DNA of 64,000 bases, taken from the NCBI GenBank assembly GCA_036826295.1, contig DAISWO010000003.1, forward strand, positions 1-64,000, read 5' to 3'. A program made the position numbers and the translations under genes. The stretch comes from DAISWO01 sp036826295 (GTDB taxonomy: Bacteria > Patescibacteriota > Saccharimonadia > Saccharimonadales > JAGQNJ01). This document shows, in pieces, positions 52,425 to 60,924 of this stretch. The notes beneath the pieces are model-generated. The model was given only the letters and a program-made list of their open reading frames with translations, was not told the origin of the DNA and ran no database searches. Every line of letters starts with the position of its first letter. Within the stretch, counting starts at the first letter, position 1.

Positions 52425-52490
52425 TCGGCTTTTTCCTGATAAGCTCACGTCAAACAAGAATAAACGTTAAGCCCGAGCTTTTACCATACT
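52425..52490 (+). repeat. Degenerate remnant of the hairpin element
   Basis: CTTTTTCCTGATAA recalls the family B 5' motif; then CAAGAATAAACGTTAAGCCC and GAGCTTTT match family B copy 2 near 33424-33451 at about 21 of 28 positions. The core hairpins are missing. It lies between the GNAT and glyS genes. Confidence 0.4.
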
Positions 52491-52550
52491 TCTACACCCC
52501 TAATAACAAGTTTTTTGGGGACCTCGTTTTGGCGATCCAAAGTTTAAGAT

Positions 52551-53927
52551 TTATGCAAGCTTTAGCTTGCCCACGAGTTCAGCAATTTTAACGCGTTCTT
52601 GCTTTGTCGTGTCACGATCTCGTACCGTAACAGTGTCATCCTCTAAAGTATCGAAATCTACAGTCACACAATATGGCGTTCCAATCTCGTCTTGTCTACG
52701 GTATCGCTTCCCGATATTTCCGTTATCATCAAATTCGCATGTCATAGTTTGGCTAAGAGTTTCAAAAACTGCTTTTGCCATTTTTACTAATTCGGGTTTG
52801 TTTTTTAATAATGGAAAAACAGCAACTTTAACTGGAGCGAGAGATTTGTGCAGTTTTAGAACGGTGCGTGTTTCACCATCGATTTCTTCTTGCTCATACG
52901 CATCGCAAACCACCGCCAAGAACATTCGGCCTAAACCAACTGACGTTTCGACAACCCAAGGTATGTACTTCTCATTTGTAGTCGGGTCTTGATAACTGAG
53001 GTCTATACCAGAAAACTTAGTGTGCTGACTCAAGTCATAATCGGTTCTGTCGTGTATTCCCTCCATCTCATCAAAGCCCATTGATGGATAATTGTATTCT
53101 ATATCCCAAGCTTCTTTACAGTAAAAGACCAAGTTATCGTGTTTTTTCCAGCGCAGATTTTCTTCTTTTATACCTATATCCTGGTACCATTGCCAACGAT
53201 TCTTCTTAACTTGATCGTAGACGTTTTTATTCTCATTTGGCCTAATAAAATATTGTGTGTCAGCTTGCTCTAACTCGCGGGTTCGAAACAGAAAATTACG
53301 CGGGCTGATTTCGTTCCGGAAGGCCTTCCCGATTTGGGCAATACCAAAAGGCACTTTCATTCGGGTAGTGTCGACTACATTTTTAAAATTAAGATAAATC
53401 CCTTGGCATGCCTCGCCGGGAAGGTAGACAACCCTTTCTTCTTCTCCAGCAAAATCGCCTAGATTTGATTTGACTAGTAGGTTAAAGGCTTTAACTGATG
53501 AAAAATCTTTCTTTCCACACTTTGGACATTTTATTTGTTTTCTGTTTTCGTCGAATAGTCGATTCAATTCTTCCTCCGACATTTTTTCGTCAGCTGTGAC
53601 GCCTACGCCTTCAAGCTCTTTATCGACACGAATTCGATTATGACAATTTTTGCACTCTGCTAATGGATCAGAAAAACCAGAGGTGTGACCTGAGGCTTCC
53701 CATACTTTAGGATTTTTAAAGATAGCGGAATCCAAACCTACAAAGTCGGTACGACTTGTTACATTTGCTCGCCACCACGCAGCCTTTAGATTATTTAGTA
53801 GCTCGACTCCGTAGGGACCGTAGTCGTACAGACCTGCTTCTCCACCATAAATCTCTGATCCTTGGTAAACAAACCCACGGCGCTTACATAAACTAACGAT
53901 GTCTTCTAGGCTAACTTTTTTACTCAT
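52551..53927 (-). CDS. glyS: Glycyl-tRNA synthetase, alpha2 (single-chain) type
   Basis: 458 residues. Class II core with RGFVYQGSEIYGG, motif 2 region FRNEISPRNFLFRTRELEQ and motif 3 ETSVGLGRMFL. A CxxC...CxxC zinc insert (CKNCHNRI, CPKCGKK) is present, and the C-terminal anticodon domain is complete. This is the dimeric form used by eukaryotes, archaea and some bacteria, not the alpha2-beta2 GlyQS type. It follows recO by 25 nt; TACAAT 10 nt before the ATG suggests a start of its own. Confidence 0.96.
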   Translation of the reverse strand: MSKKVSLEDIVSLCKRRGFVYQGSEIYGGEAGLYDYGPYGVELLNNLKAAWWRANVTSRTDFVGLDSAIFKNPKVWEASGHTSGFSDPLAECKNCHNRIRVDKELEGVGVTADEKMSEEELNRLFDENRKQIKCPKCGKKDFSSVKAFNLLVKSNLGDFAGEEERVVYLPGEACQGIYLNFKNVVDTTRMKVPFGIAQIGKAFRNEISPRNFLFRTRELEQADTQYFIRPNENKNVYDQVKKNRWQWYQDIGIKEENLRWKKHDNLVFYCKEAWDIEYNYPSMGFDEMEGIHDRTDYDLSQHTKFSGIDLSYQDPTTNEKYIPWVVETSVGLGRMFLAVVCDAYEQEEIDGETRTVLKLHKSLAPVKVAVFPLLKNKPELVKMAKAVFETLSQTMTCEFDDNGNIGKRYRRQDEIGTPYCVTVDFDTLEDDTVTVRDRDTTKQERVKIAELVGKLKLA

Positions 53928-53952
53928 ATTATTATCTATTGTATCAGATACA

Positions 53953-54645
53953 CTAGCTTACAGTTTGCATAATATGTTGCAACAGCTGCAAGCAAACACC
54001 TACCTCGGCTTTAACGCCACCCACAACATTAATTCGCTCAATAGTCTCGTCTGCCAACAAGCGCATTAGCTTTATATGCCTACTGTTATAGGAGCCCTCG
54101 GCTTTGCGCACAAAACACATGTCGTCTTGATCGAATGCATAATTACTAGCTTCTGCTAGACTGTAACCCTCCCTATCGGTTGTAAGATTTGGTTCGTGTC
54201 CCATCGTCATAATTAGGTTCATATAAAACCAGGCTTCAATCAAACTCAAATTAAATTCTGGATTATTGAGAGCTGATATCGATCGTAGTAGTAGATTATA
54301 ATAATCAATATCGCAATTATCTTGAGTAACCGAGTCAATGGTCGTAAGAATCGCATAGGCCGTGTTTGTTCGTTCTATATCTTTTACTATTTCTCCGTAA
54401 TGCGTAACAAGCCTAGACGAAGTTAATGTTCCAATCTCTTTTTTTGCCGGGATAAAACTAATACTACTAACGCTAAAAAGTTCAATACCGCCTGCTAATT
54501 TGCTCTTTTCTTTGCGAACACCCTTCGCGATCAACGATAGCTTGCCCTGATCGGGGGTAATAATCGTCAGGATTCGGTCAGCTTCGCCGAAGTTAATGCG
54601 TTTTAGAACTATGCCGCTGGTCGATTTACTATTTGGCGCTGGCAT
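53953..54645 (-). CDS. recO: DNA repair protein RecO
   Basis: 230 residues. OB fold at the start (SGIVLKRINFGEADRILTII, GKLSLIAKGVRKEKSKL), then helical part. RecO helps RecA load at gaps and anneals single strands. No zinc Cys cluster. Its start lies 17 nt inside the preceding receiver-like gene. Together with dprA, dinB and the helicase it gives a RecFOR-type repair set with uptake proteins. Confidence 0.9.
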   Translation of the reverse strand: MPAPNSKSTSGIVLKRINFGEADRILTIITPDQGKLSLIAKGVRKEKSKLAGGIELFSVSSISFIPAKKEIGTLTSSRLVTHYGEIVKDIERTNTAYAILTTIDSVTQDNCDIDYYNLLLRSISALNNPEFNLSLIEAWFYMNLIMTMGHEPNLTTDREGYSLAEASNYAFDQDDMCFVRKAEGSYNSRHIKLMRLLADETIERINVVGGVKAEVGVCLQLLQHIMQTVS

Positions 54646-55024
54646 CTTTTGCCTTCACTAAATCTGCCGTCACCGAGAGCAGATTGTCTAATGTAACTTT
54701 TGGTTTATACAGCACCCTTGAAATTCCTAATTCTTCGGCAACTAACGGACTAATCCCCAATACGTCTTCTGGTATCAAAGAATTAATTATAATCGGAATG
54801 TCGTGCCAATCTGGATGTGATCGAAGCTCGTATAAAAATTCTATTCCATTATGTTCACCTAACTGAATTTCTAGAATTATCAGTTTTGGGTTTTGTCTGT
54901 CTAGCGCATGGATCGCTGTTTGCGCGGTTGTCTGAAGATCTACTTTGTACCCCGCTCTTTGCAAAATCTTTTTATAAGTACTCCCAAGTATTGCGTCCGG
55001 TTCAATTAACAAAACATCTACCAT
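54629..55024 (-). CDS. Receiver-like protein lacking the phosphoacceptor Asp
   Basis: 131 residues with the full receiver pattern, but the phosphoacceptor position is Glu52 (ILEIQLG, usual LDIxxP). The acidic pair is reduced to IEPD, while Lys in LYKPKV and Ser in INSL are kept. Glu at this place often mimics a phosphorylated state, so it is likely locked on. No output domain. It precedes recO by an overlap and follows a kinase-like gene that is also degenerate, so this pair seems not to be a working phosphorelay. Confidence 0.8.
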   Translation of the reverse strand: MVDVLLIEPDAILGSTYKKILQRAGYKVDLQTTAQTAIHALDRQNPKLIILEIQLGEHNGIEFLYELRSHPDWHDIPIIINSLIPEDVLGISPLVAEELGISRVLYKPKVTLDNLLSVTADLVKAKDASAK

Positions 55025-55057
55025 GCAAATATTATAGTCCCAAACAGTCCAAGCACG

Positions 55058-55768
55058 CTATAATAGCTTTAATTGTGCACTCGGCAAGAGATTGGCGATA
55101 AGTCCAGTCATGTTATTGTGTCTTATAAAATGTAGCTCACTGTCCATTGCATAAAAAAGCGAGTCTGCGACATATAAGCCCGCTCCGCTAGTATGCGTCA
55201 TATTTGAAGCTGGCTGACGCGCGTTCCCGTACAATTTTCTCGCGCTATCTAGTGATTTTTTACTAATCTTACTGCCAGAACTTAGTATGCCCACGCTAAT
55301 CACGTCATTATCATTTCTAGCCAATAACGTAACTAATTTTTTTATCGAGAAGGTATTCGCACTAATAAAAGTATATGCCAAGCTTGTAAGTGCGGCTTCT
55401 AGAGCACTTTTATTTGCCATTACTAAACCGCATTTGCCCTCAACTCTTATATCAATATCTGTATTATATAATTTGGTCAGCCGACTTAGATTTTGCGCGC
55501 TATCATACATTGTTGAGGTGAGTGAGATTGAGCTGAGTTCTAAGGGTACTTGGTTGATTAGAGTCTGAGAGCTCAAAACGTAACTATCAAGTAGTTTAAT
55601 AGCAGCTTCCGCAGTTATCTCGATACGCCTATATTGATCTCGGTCGTTCATTAAACGGCCAAATTCTGCACTTCGCGCCACTTGCATAAAGGGCAATTTC
55701 AACTCTTCTACTAGGGAGTATAATAGCTTAATGTTCGGATCTACCTGAACTTGCTGATTACCTAACAC
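55058..55768 (-). CDS. Degenerate histidine kinase-like protein
   Basis: 236 residues from GTG 55768, with GAGGGAG upstream. The N-terminal helices align with HisKA but the H box reads VEELKLPF, with Glu in place of His. The N box is lost (ALTSLAYTFI), and only a G-like remnant, SGAGLYVADSLF, remains of the ATP site. No membrane helices. It is therefore probably non-catalytic and may bind another kinase or nucleotide. Operon order: this gene, the receiver-like gene, recO. The match to kinases is by pattern, not certain. Confidence 0.6.
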   Translation of the reverse strand: MLGNQQVQVDPNIKLLYSLVEELKLPFMQVARSAEFGRLMNDRDQYRRIEITAEAAIKLLDSYVLSSQTLINQVPLELSSISLTSTMYDSAQNLSRLTKLYNTDIDIRVEGKCGLVMANKSALEAALTSLAYTFISANTFSIKKLVTLLARNDNDVISVGILSSGSKISKKSLDSARKLYGNARQPASNMTHTSGAGLYVADSLFYAMDSELHFIRHNNMTGLIANLLPSAQLKLL

Positions 55769-55838
55769 AATCTACTTCTCCCTCTCTTAATATCTAAGAA
55801 AAGTATATCACGCCAAGGATTTTTGACTAATTTATCAG

Positions 55839-56504
55839 CTACGGCGAGAAATCAAAATTTTTAAGAATATTTTTCTCAAAATCGGGTACGAATTGGCTAT
55901 CTTCTGTCCATATTTTTATAGTTTTATCCCTAAGCGGAAGCAAAATCATTACCCCAGATTTATTAGTATCAATCTTGCCAACAACTTGCGTACCGATAAT
56001 ATTATCAACATTTACGGGCTTATAAGGTTTTGCTCTCGCGTCTCCATTTTTTACAGCAGAGTCAAAATTTTTAATTTCTTCGGCATAAGTTGCGTTAGAT
56101 ATTTGCAACCTCAATGCAAAAGCTGTGCCTCCCTTAATATTTGGTACAAAATTTGGATGGAAGTATCCGTCAACAGGCGTGCTAGAGCCATTTTCATCCA
56201 CAAATGCACTCCATGTCTTTGGATATTTCACAGACACACTTCCAAATGACGATGGCCCGGCATATTCTTTCAAGGGCTCCTTTTCACGTTGAATAAAATC
56301 ATTATCCTTCTGAGTTGCGGTCTCTTTTTTTGCAACTTCAACAGCAGTACTTATTTTTTCATCGACATTATTCTTATAATCTGTTCTTTCAGCGTAAGCC
56401 CAATAGCCAAAGCCAAGCGCACCGAAAAACATTAACAACACAAATATCAAAGCAATAAGCAATAAGCTGACTGCACCATTCTCATTTAATTTTTTAGAAT
56501 CCAT
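55839..56504 (-). CDS. Single-pass membrane protein, uncharacterised
   Basis: 221 residues. Helix at about 12-36, a charged coiled linker at about 42-75, then about 140 extracellular residues with beta pattern (FGSVSVKYPKTWSAFV, GGTAFALRLQISN, GVMILLPLRDKTIKIWTED). The last part resembles PsbP/MOG1-like folds, as in other CPR membrane-anchored proteins, but I cannot name the family. No operon with neighbours; 70 nt separate it from the methyltransferase. Confidence 0.5.
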   Translation of the reverse strand: MDSKKLNENGAVSLLLIALIFVLLMFFGALGFGYWAYAERTDYKNNVDEKISTAVEVAKKETATQKDNDFIQREKEPLKEYAGPSSFGSVSVKYPKTWSAFVDENGSSTPVDGYFHPNFVPNIKGGTAFALRLQISNATYAEEIKNFDSAVKNGDARAKPYKPVNVDNIIGTQVVGKIDTNKSGVMILLPLRDKTIKIWTEDSQFVPDFEKNILKNFDFSP

Positions 56505-56570
56505 ATTGCTAATGGTATAACAATATACTTACATCTGACAAGTACTCTTTATATCCAGACACAAAATCAC

Positions 56571-57059
56571 TTACTTATACTCATATAAAAATACACCCTG
56601 ATCCGTTCTGACAGGTTTTTTGTTAGGTATTTTAAACGCATAGCTTGCCAGCCTTACTGGATTTGAGTAATCTTTTGATATTTTTTGGTCAAGCCGCGCC
56701 ATATACTTGTCCAACAAAAAACAATAGATCCCGTCGGCTTCAGGCCATTTTTTGTGCCAATAATTTCCCCATATGATGGTTATTTGTTTTCGGTGTGAAA
56801 AAGTAACAATTTTTGCTACTACAACCAATATTGGGTTCAGCTCATAGCCGGTAACACGCAGGCCATTTTTTGCTGCGGCCTTTAACACCCTGCCATCGCC
56901 ACAACCTAGTTCTATAAAACTTTGTCCTGATTTTAAGTTGAGTAGATTTAAAGCAACTCTAATCTGATCTTTTTTTGTTGGCAAATAGGGTGCGCCAAAT
57001 AAAATCACGAATCCGAAACAAACAACAAATATTAATACTGTTAAAGATAGCCAGTTCAT
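56571..57059 (-). CDS. Membrane-anchored class I methyltransferase, FAM173-like
   Basis: 162 residues. Membrane helix at about 4-24, then APYLPTKKDQIRVALNLLNL, SAM motif FIELGCGDGRVLKAAAKNG and GYELNPILVVVAK. The anchor and the order of these parts resemble the eukaryotic FAM173/ATPSCKMT lysine methyltransferases that act on mitochondrial proteins. Target in bacteria is unknown. It starts directly after the xseB stop. Confidence 0.7.
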   Translation of the reverse strand: MNWLSLTVLIFVVCFGFVILFGAPYLPTKKDQIRVALNLLNLKSGQSFIELGCGDGRVLKAAAKNGLRVTGYELNPILVVVAKIVTFSHRKQITIIWGNYWHKKWPEADGIYCFLLDKYMARLDQKISKDYSNPVRLASYAFKIPNKKPVRTDQGVFLYEYK

Positions 57060-57248
57060 CTATCCCTTAAACTTTTTTACTTCGTTCTTTGCATTTTCTA
57101 GGTATCGACGCAGTTCGTTCACGAGCTCAGTGCCTTTTGCGTGCAGGTCCAAAGCTTTATCAACATCTGTATCTACACTCTGTAGTTGATCTAGGACTTC
57201 ATCTAGCTCATCTCTTATCTGGGTGTATTTTCTTATTTTTTCTGTCAT
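57060..57248 (-). CDS. xseB: Exonuclease VII small subunit
   Basis: 62 residues, helical and charged: KYTQIRDELDEVLDQLQ, DVDKALDLHAKGTELVNEL, ENAKNEVKKF, the XseB pattern. It forms a long rod with XseA that degrades single-stranded DNA. It begins 4 nt after xseA. Confidence 0.92.
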   Translation of the reverse strand: MTEKIRKYTQIRDELDEVLDQLQSVDTDVDKALDLHAKGTELVNELRRYLENAKNEVKKFKG

Positions 57249-57252
57249 ATTT

Positions 57253-58380
57253 TTATTCTACCTTTAATTTGCCTATTTCAGCCATAGCACTCCCTTTTGC
57301 GAGACGAATATCAATTTTGTCTCCTATATCAAGCTGCTGTATAGATTTTATTGTTTGACCATTTTTTGAGACTATCGAGTAGCCTCTGTTTAAGACTGCT
57401 TGTGGATCAAAACTTCTCAATAATTGTTCTTTTAATTCTATCTTTGATGCTTCCTGATTCAAAAAATCTTTCAAGTAATTAGAAATGTTCAGAATGTTTT
57501 GATCTAAGCTGTTACTTGCCCCAGAAAGTATACTTTTAACTGTTGTTGCGAGACTGTCTAAGTCCCTATTTAGTCTTCGTACTTCATCTCTTCTATCCGG
57601 AACAATTATCTCGGCGGCATTGCTAGGCGTACTTGCACGTTTATCTGCTACTAGTTCTGCAAAAGATAGGTCCCGTTCGTGACCTACAGCTACTAATGTA
57701 GGTATTCGGCTACTCGCAATGGCTCTTGTGAGTTTTTCGTCGTTAAACGCATCAAGGTCATCAGAACTTCCACCTCCTCGAGTGATAACCAGCAAGTCTA
57801 AATAAGGAAGCCCGGTATTCAAGTTGTTTATTGCTTTAATTATCTGATTAGGTGAATCAACGCCCTGAACCAAGGCTTCGTGATGAACGATCTTTAACCC
57901 CGCCCATCTTTGATTAACAATTTTTATAAAATCACTATAGGCGGCTGACTCAGATGATGTAATTAAACCAATGGAATACGGAATCGTTGGTATCTGCCTT
58001 TTACGTTCTGGGGCAAATAAACCTTCTTTTTCCAACTTGGCGTGTAGCAACTTATTAGCACGATTAATTGTTCCCTTGCCAGAGAGTTCGATTTGTTCGA
58101 CCTGCAGACTGAATCCAAATCTAGGATGCAATTGCGGGGTAGCTCTAACTCGAAGCATCATTCCGTCTTCTATTGGTGCCGGTAATTTTAAAATCGATCC
58201 AAAAAAATTTACGCTAGAGTTTTCGTCTTTTAAACTAAAATACAGCCAAGTATTTCTACTAATCCGGAGGTTACTAACCTCTCCTAATACCACTACACTA
58301 GAGTATGCATAATTTATAGTCTGATTAAAGACTGCGACAAAATCACTAACTCCAAACTCTAACCTCGAATCTACACTCAT
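57253..58380 (-). CDS. xseA: Exonuclease VII large subunit
   Basis: 375 residues. N-terminal OB fold (VVVLGEVSNLRISRNTWLYF), then the catalytic part: GLITSSESAAYSDFI, VITRGGGSSDDLDAFND, VAVGHERDLSFAELVADKRASTPS, and a C-terminal coiled coil. It trims single strands in repair. Short by about 60 residues against E. coli, mainly in the coil. Overlaps the upstream membrane protein gene by ATGA. Confidence 0.95.
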   Translation of the reverse strand: MSVDSRLEFGVSDFVAVFNQTINYAYSSVVVLGEVSNLRISRNTWLYFSLKDENSSVNFFGSILKLPAPIEDGMMLRVRATPQLHPRFGFSLQVEQIELSGKGTINRANKLLHAKLEKEGLFAPERKRQIPTIPYSIGLITSSESAAYSDFIKIVNQRWAGLKIVHHEALVQGVDSPNQIIKAINNLNTGLPYLDLLVITRGGGSSDDLDAFNDEKLTRAIASSRIPTLVAVGHERDLSFAELVADKRASTPSNAAEIIVPDRRDEVRRLNRDLDSLATTVKSILSGASNSLDQNILNISNYLKDFLNQEASKIELKEQLLRSFDPQAVLNRGYSIVSKNGQTIKSIQQLDIGDKIDIRLAKGSAMAEIGKLKVE

Positions 58381-59420
58381 TGATTATAGTTTTTATCGTG
58401 AATTGCTTTATGATAAAAATAATATCCGGGAGGAAGCTGTATTGTCATATTGATAATCCTATAGGTTATTGTAATCGGCAGACTCACCCCAGCCGGGACC
58501 CCAGCAGAAGCCAAAACTCCAGTCATCAAAAATTCGTATACACCTACACCCCCAGGAAAAACTGATATGACTCCGGCAAAGTTAGCCACTGCATAAGCTA
58601 TAATTACAGCTCCAGGATTTACCCACTGCGCAAACGCAATATAAACTATATAAATAGTTATTATCTCTGCAATATTCGCTAGCAAGGCTGAGACCAAAGG
58701 ACGCTTTAGAACTTTAGGGTTTTTTCTTATTAACATATAGTTTTCATGCAAATCTGTAAATAAATCCTGAACCGTCTGCACACTTATAGTTTCCGGGTGT
58801 CTACGACGAAAAACATGAATCAATCGATTTAATATATTTGTTAGAAAAGTAAAAAAGCTATTAATACGCTGTTTACTGCCAAGAATATATGCCCCGATGA
58901 ATGAACCAATAAATAATAGTGTTGCCAATGAGCCAGCGACTAAAATTGCCAAGTTGCTCGCTTGGCCACCTATGGCAAGAATGATCAAACCAGCTGCTAA
59001 CAGTATCTGAAACGATATAAATACTAGAATGTATTTCATGAACTGAACGAGAGTGGACTGGCCGCCGCTTACACCCATACTTTTCATCCTAACCCCAAAA
59101 TAAGACACTCCTGTTACTCCGCCACTAGGAAACACAGTATTCACGAAGTTAAGCTCTAGCTGTACGCGGAACATTTTTAAATATCTTATTCGTTTATTAA
59201 GTATGTAGAACAAATCTTGATACATCTGAGAATAGGCATGGTAATTTAAGATCTGTGCTGGAACCATCAAGAACAATGCAAACTTTTTCAAGTTCCCGAC
59301 ATTAGATACGGTCTCCCCTATTTGGTCTCTTGTGACATAAAACAAACCAGCTAACGCCAAGAACGTCACGACGTTAATGATTAGCTTCCAAGGTGTTTTT
59401 TTCTGTTGTTCTTCAGACAT
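58377..59420 (-). CDS. Lysylphosphatidylglycerol synthase/UPF0104-type membrane protein
   Basis: 347 residues, about eight membrane helices. Family pattern: NTVFPSGGVTGVSYFGVRMKS (the conserved loop of LPG_synthase_TM), GVISVFPGGVGVYEFLMTG, and LPITITYRIINMTIQLPPG. Such proteins flip or modify lipids; the enzyme's soluble domain for aminoacyl transfer is absent, so flippase-like activity is the best guess. Coupled to xseA by a 4-nt overlap, an odd functional mix but typical for compact genomes. Confidence 0.85.
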   Translation of the reverse strand: MSEEQQKKTPWKLIINVVTFLALAGLFYVTRDQIGETVSNVGNLKKFALFLMVPAQILNYHAYSQMYQDLFYILNKRIRYLKMFRVQLELNFVNTVFPSGGVTGVSYFGVRMKSMGVSGGQSTLVQFMKYILVFISFQILLAAGLIILAIGGQASNLAILVAGSLATLLFIGSFIGAYILGSKQRINSFFTFLTNILNRLIHVFRRRHPETISVQTVQDLFTDLHENYMLIRKNPKVLKRPLVSALLANIAEIITIYIVYIAFAQWVNPGAVIIAYAVANFAGVISVFPGGVGVYEFLMTGVLASAGVPAGVSLPITITYRIINMTIQLPPGYYFYHKAIHDKNYNQ

Positions 59421-59448
59421 AAGTATTATGTTTATTTATTATACCGTC

Positions 59449-59454
59449 TATACT
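59449..59454 (+). promoter_or_regulatory. -10 box giving a leaderless start
   Basis: TATACT; the A of ATG 59461 is 7 nt on, the expected transcript start. It excludes the longer frame from 59377. Confidence 0.6.
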
Positions 59455-59460
59455 TTAACT

Positions 59461-60645
59461 ATGCACAATAAAACTATTTGTATCCTTGGCAGACTACCCT
59501 CTATTGCTACCGCCGAGCTTGAAAGCTTATTCGGGGCGGATCGGATTACAAAACTCTCTTCCGAATCAGTTCTTTTAAACGAAGATCCAAGTATTATTAA
59601 TTATTCTCGTCTTGGCGGTACTGTAAAAACGTGTAAATTATTACATATTTTTGAAGAAAAAAATTGGTCGAAAGTCGAGTCCTACCTAGAGAACCAACTC
59701 CCCAATCACATTAATGATAACAAAAAATTAACATTAGGGTTGAGTGCTTACAGTGTAGCTGTAAATCCTAGTCAGCTATTAAAAACAGGTCTTAAATTAA
59801 AGAAACAAATTAAAAAACTTGGTACTTCGTTTAGGCTAGTCCCTAATAATGACCCTGCACTATCAAGTGCCCAAGTATATCACAACAAATTAACTAAGCC
59901 TGGTTCATTAGAGCTTTGTTTTGTTGGCTCTGGTAATAAGATTTATATGGGGCAAACTGTAGACGTTCAAGACATTAACGCTTACTCTGCCAGAGATCAA
60001 GCCCGACCTAAACGTGATGCCCGAGTAGGCATGTTATCACCAAAACTAGCCCAGACAATCATAAACTTAGCTAACCCTAAAGCAGAAGATATTATTTTAG
60101 ATCCATTCTGCGGAACTGGAGTCATCCTGCAAGAAGCACTACTTATGGGTTTCGCCGTAGCCGGGACTGATTTAGAGCCACGAATGATTGAATATACCCA
60201 TGAAAATATTGAGGTTTGGCTCGCAGGCAAATACCCTGATTTTAAAGATAAGGTCAATCTAAAAATCGCCGACGCCACCTCTGTTATTTGGAATAATGCC
60301 GAAGGTATTCAATTTGATTCGCTTGCCAGTGAAACCTATTTAGGACGCCCACTAAGCTCACTTCCAAGCATGGCTATACTTGATCAAATCATCAGGGATG
60401 TTGATACAATATTAAAAAAGTTTTTAAAAAATCTCGCCAACCAAACAAATCCAGGATTCCGTCTATGTATAGCAGTCCCCGCCTGGAAAACTCACTCCGA
60501 TTTTTTGCACCTTCCACTCCTTGACCATCTCGAGAGATTAGGCTATACTCGTATGAAGTTTACTCACGCAGATGATAAAGATTTGATCTATCATCGTGAA
60601 GGTCAAATTGTTGGTCGTGAATTAATAGCATTAACTAGGAAGTAG
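59461..60645 (+). CDS. Trm11/TrmG10-like RNA methyltransferase
   Basis: 394 residues. A THUMP-like N-terminal part, then a class I SAM domain (LDPFCGTGVILQEALLMGF, GTDLEPRMIEYTHENI), as in tRNA guanine-N2 methyltransferases and related RNA enzymes. The catalytic DPPY/NLPYG motif is replaced by ASETYLGRP, so activity may differ or be lost. Leaderless start at 59461 by TATACT. rpmA follows 5 nt later. It diverges from the UPF0104-like gene with 40 bp between starts. Confidence 0.75.
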   Translation: MHNKTICILGRLPSIATAELESLFGADRITKLSSESVLLNEDPSIINYSRLGGTVKTCKLLHIFEEKNWSKVESYLENQLPNHINDNKKLTLGLSAYSVAVNPSQLLKTGLKLKKQIKKLGTSFRLVPNNDPALSSAQVYHNKLTKPGSLELCFVGSGNKIYMGQTVDVQDINAYSARDQARPKRDARVGMLSPKLAQTIINLANPKAEDIILDPFCGTGVILQEALLMGFAVAGTDLEPRMIEYTHENIEVWLAGKYPDFKDKVNLKIADATSVIWNNAEGIQFDSLASETYLGRPLSSLPSMAILDQIIRDVDTILKKFLKNLANQTNPGFRLCIAVPAWKTHSDFLHLPLLDHLERLGYTRMKFTHADDKDLIYHREGQIVGRELIALTRK

Positions 60646-60650
60646 TAAAT

Positions 60651-60923
60651 ATGTCACATGTCAAAGCGGGCGGTACTAGTAAGAATAACAGAGACTCTCA
60701 AGGTCAAAGACTTGGCGTTAAGCTTTTTGGTGGTCAACCAGTAAAAACCGGACAAGTAATTGTCAGACAAATCGGGATGACAAAGCGCCCTGGTAACGGT
60801 ACATTCATGAGCCGTAACTTCACTATCCACGCTGCTAAAGATGGCGTAGTTGGCTTTAAAACACGTAAAGTTAAACGTTTTACTGGTAAAACTGCCAGAC
60901 GAACCGAAGTAACCGTAGAATAA
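60651..60923 (+). CDS. rpmA: Ribosomal protein bL27
   Basis: 90 residues. VKAGGTSKNNRDSQGQRLGV and the KRPGNG loop mark L27; it touches the peptidyl transfer centre. The start is MSHVKAGG, without the cleaved leader of Firmicutes. The middle (IGMTKRPGNGTFMSRNFTIHA) differs from the usual GTKFHPG..MGKDHTLFA. Partner rplU is not next to it, unlike most bacteria. Confidence 0.93.
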   Translation: MSHVKAGGTSKNNRDSQGQRLGVKLFGGQPVKTGQVIVRQIGMTKRPGNGTFMSRNFTIHAAKDGVVGFKTRKVKRFTGKTARRTEVTVE

Positions 60924-60924
60924 A

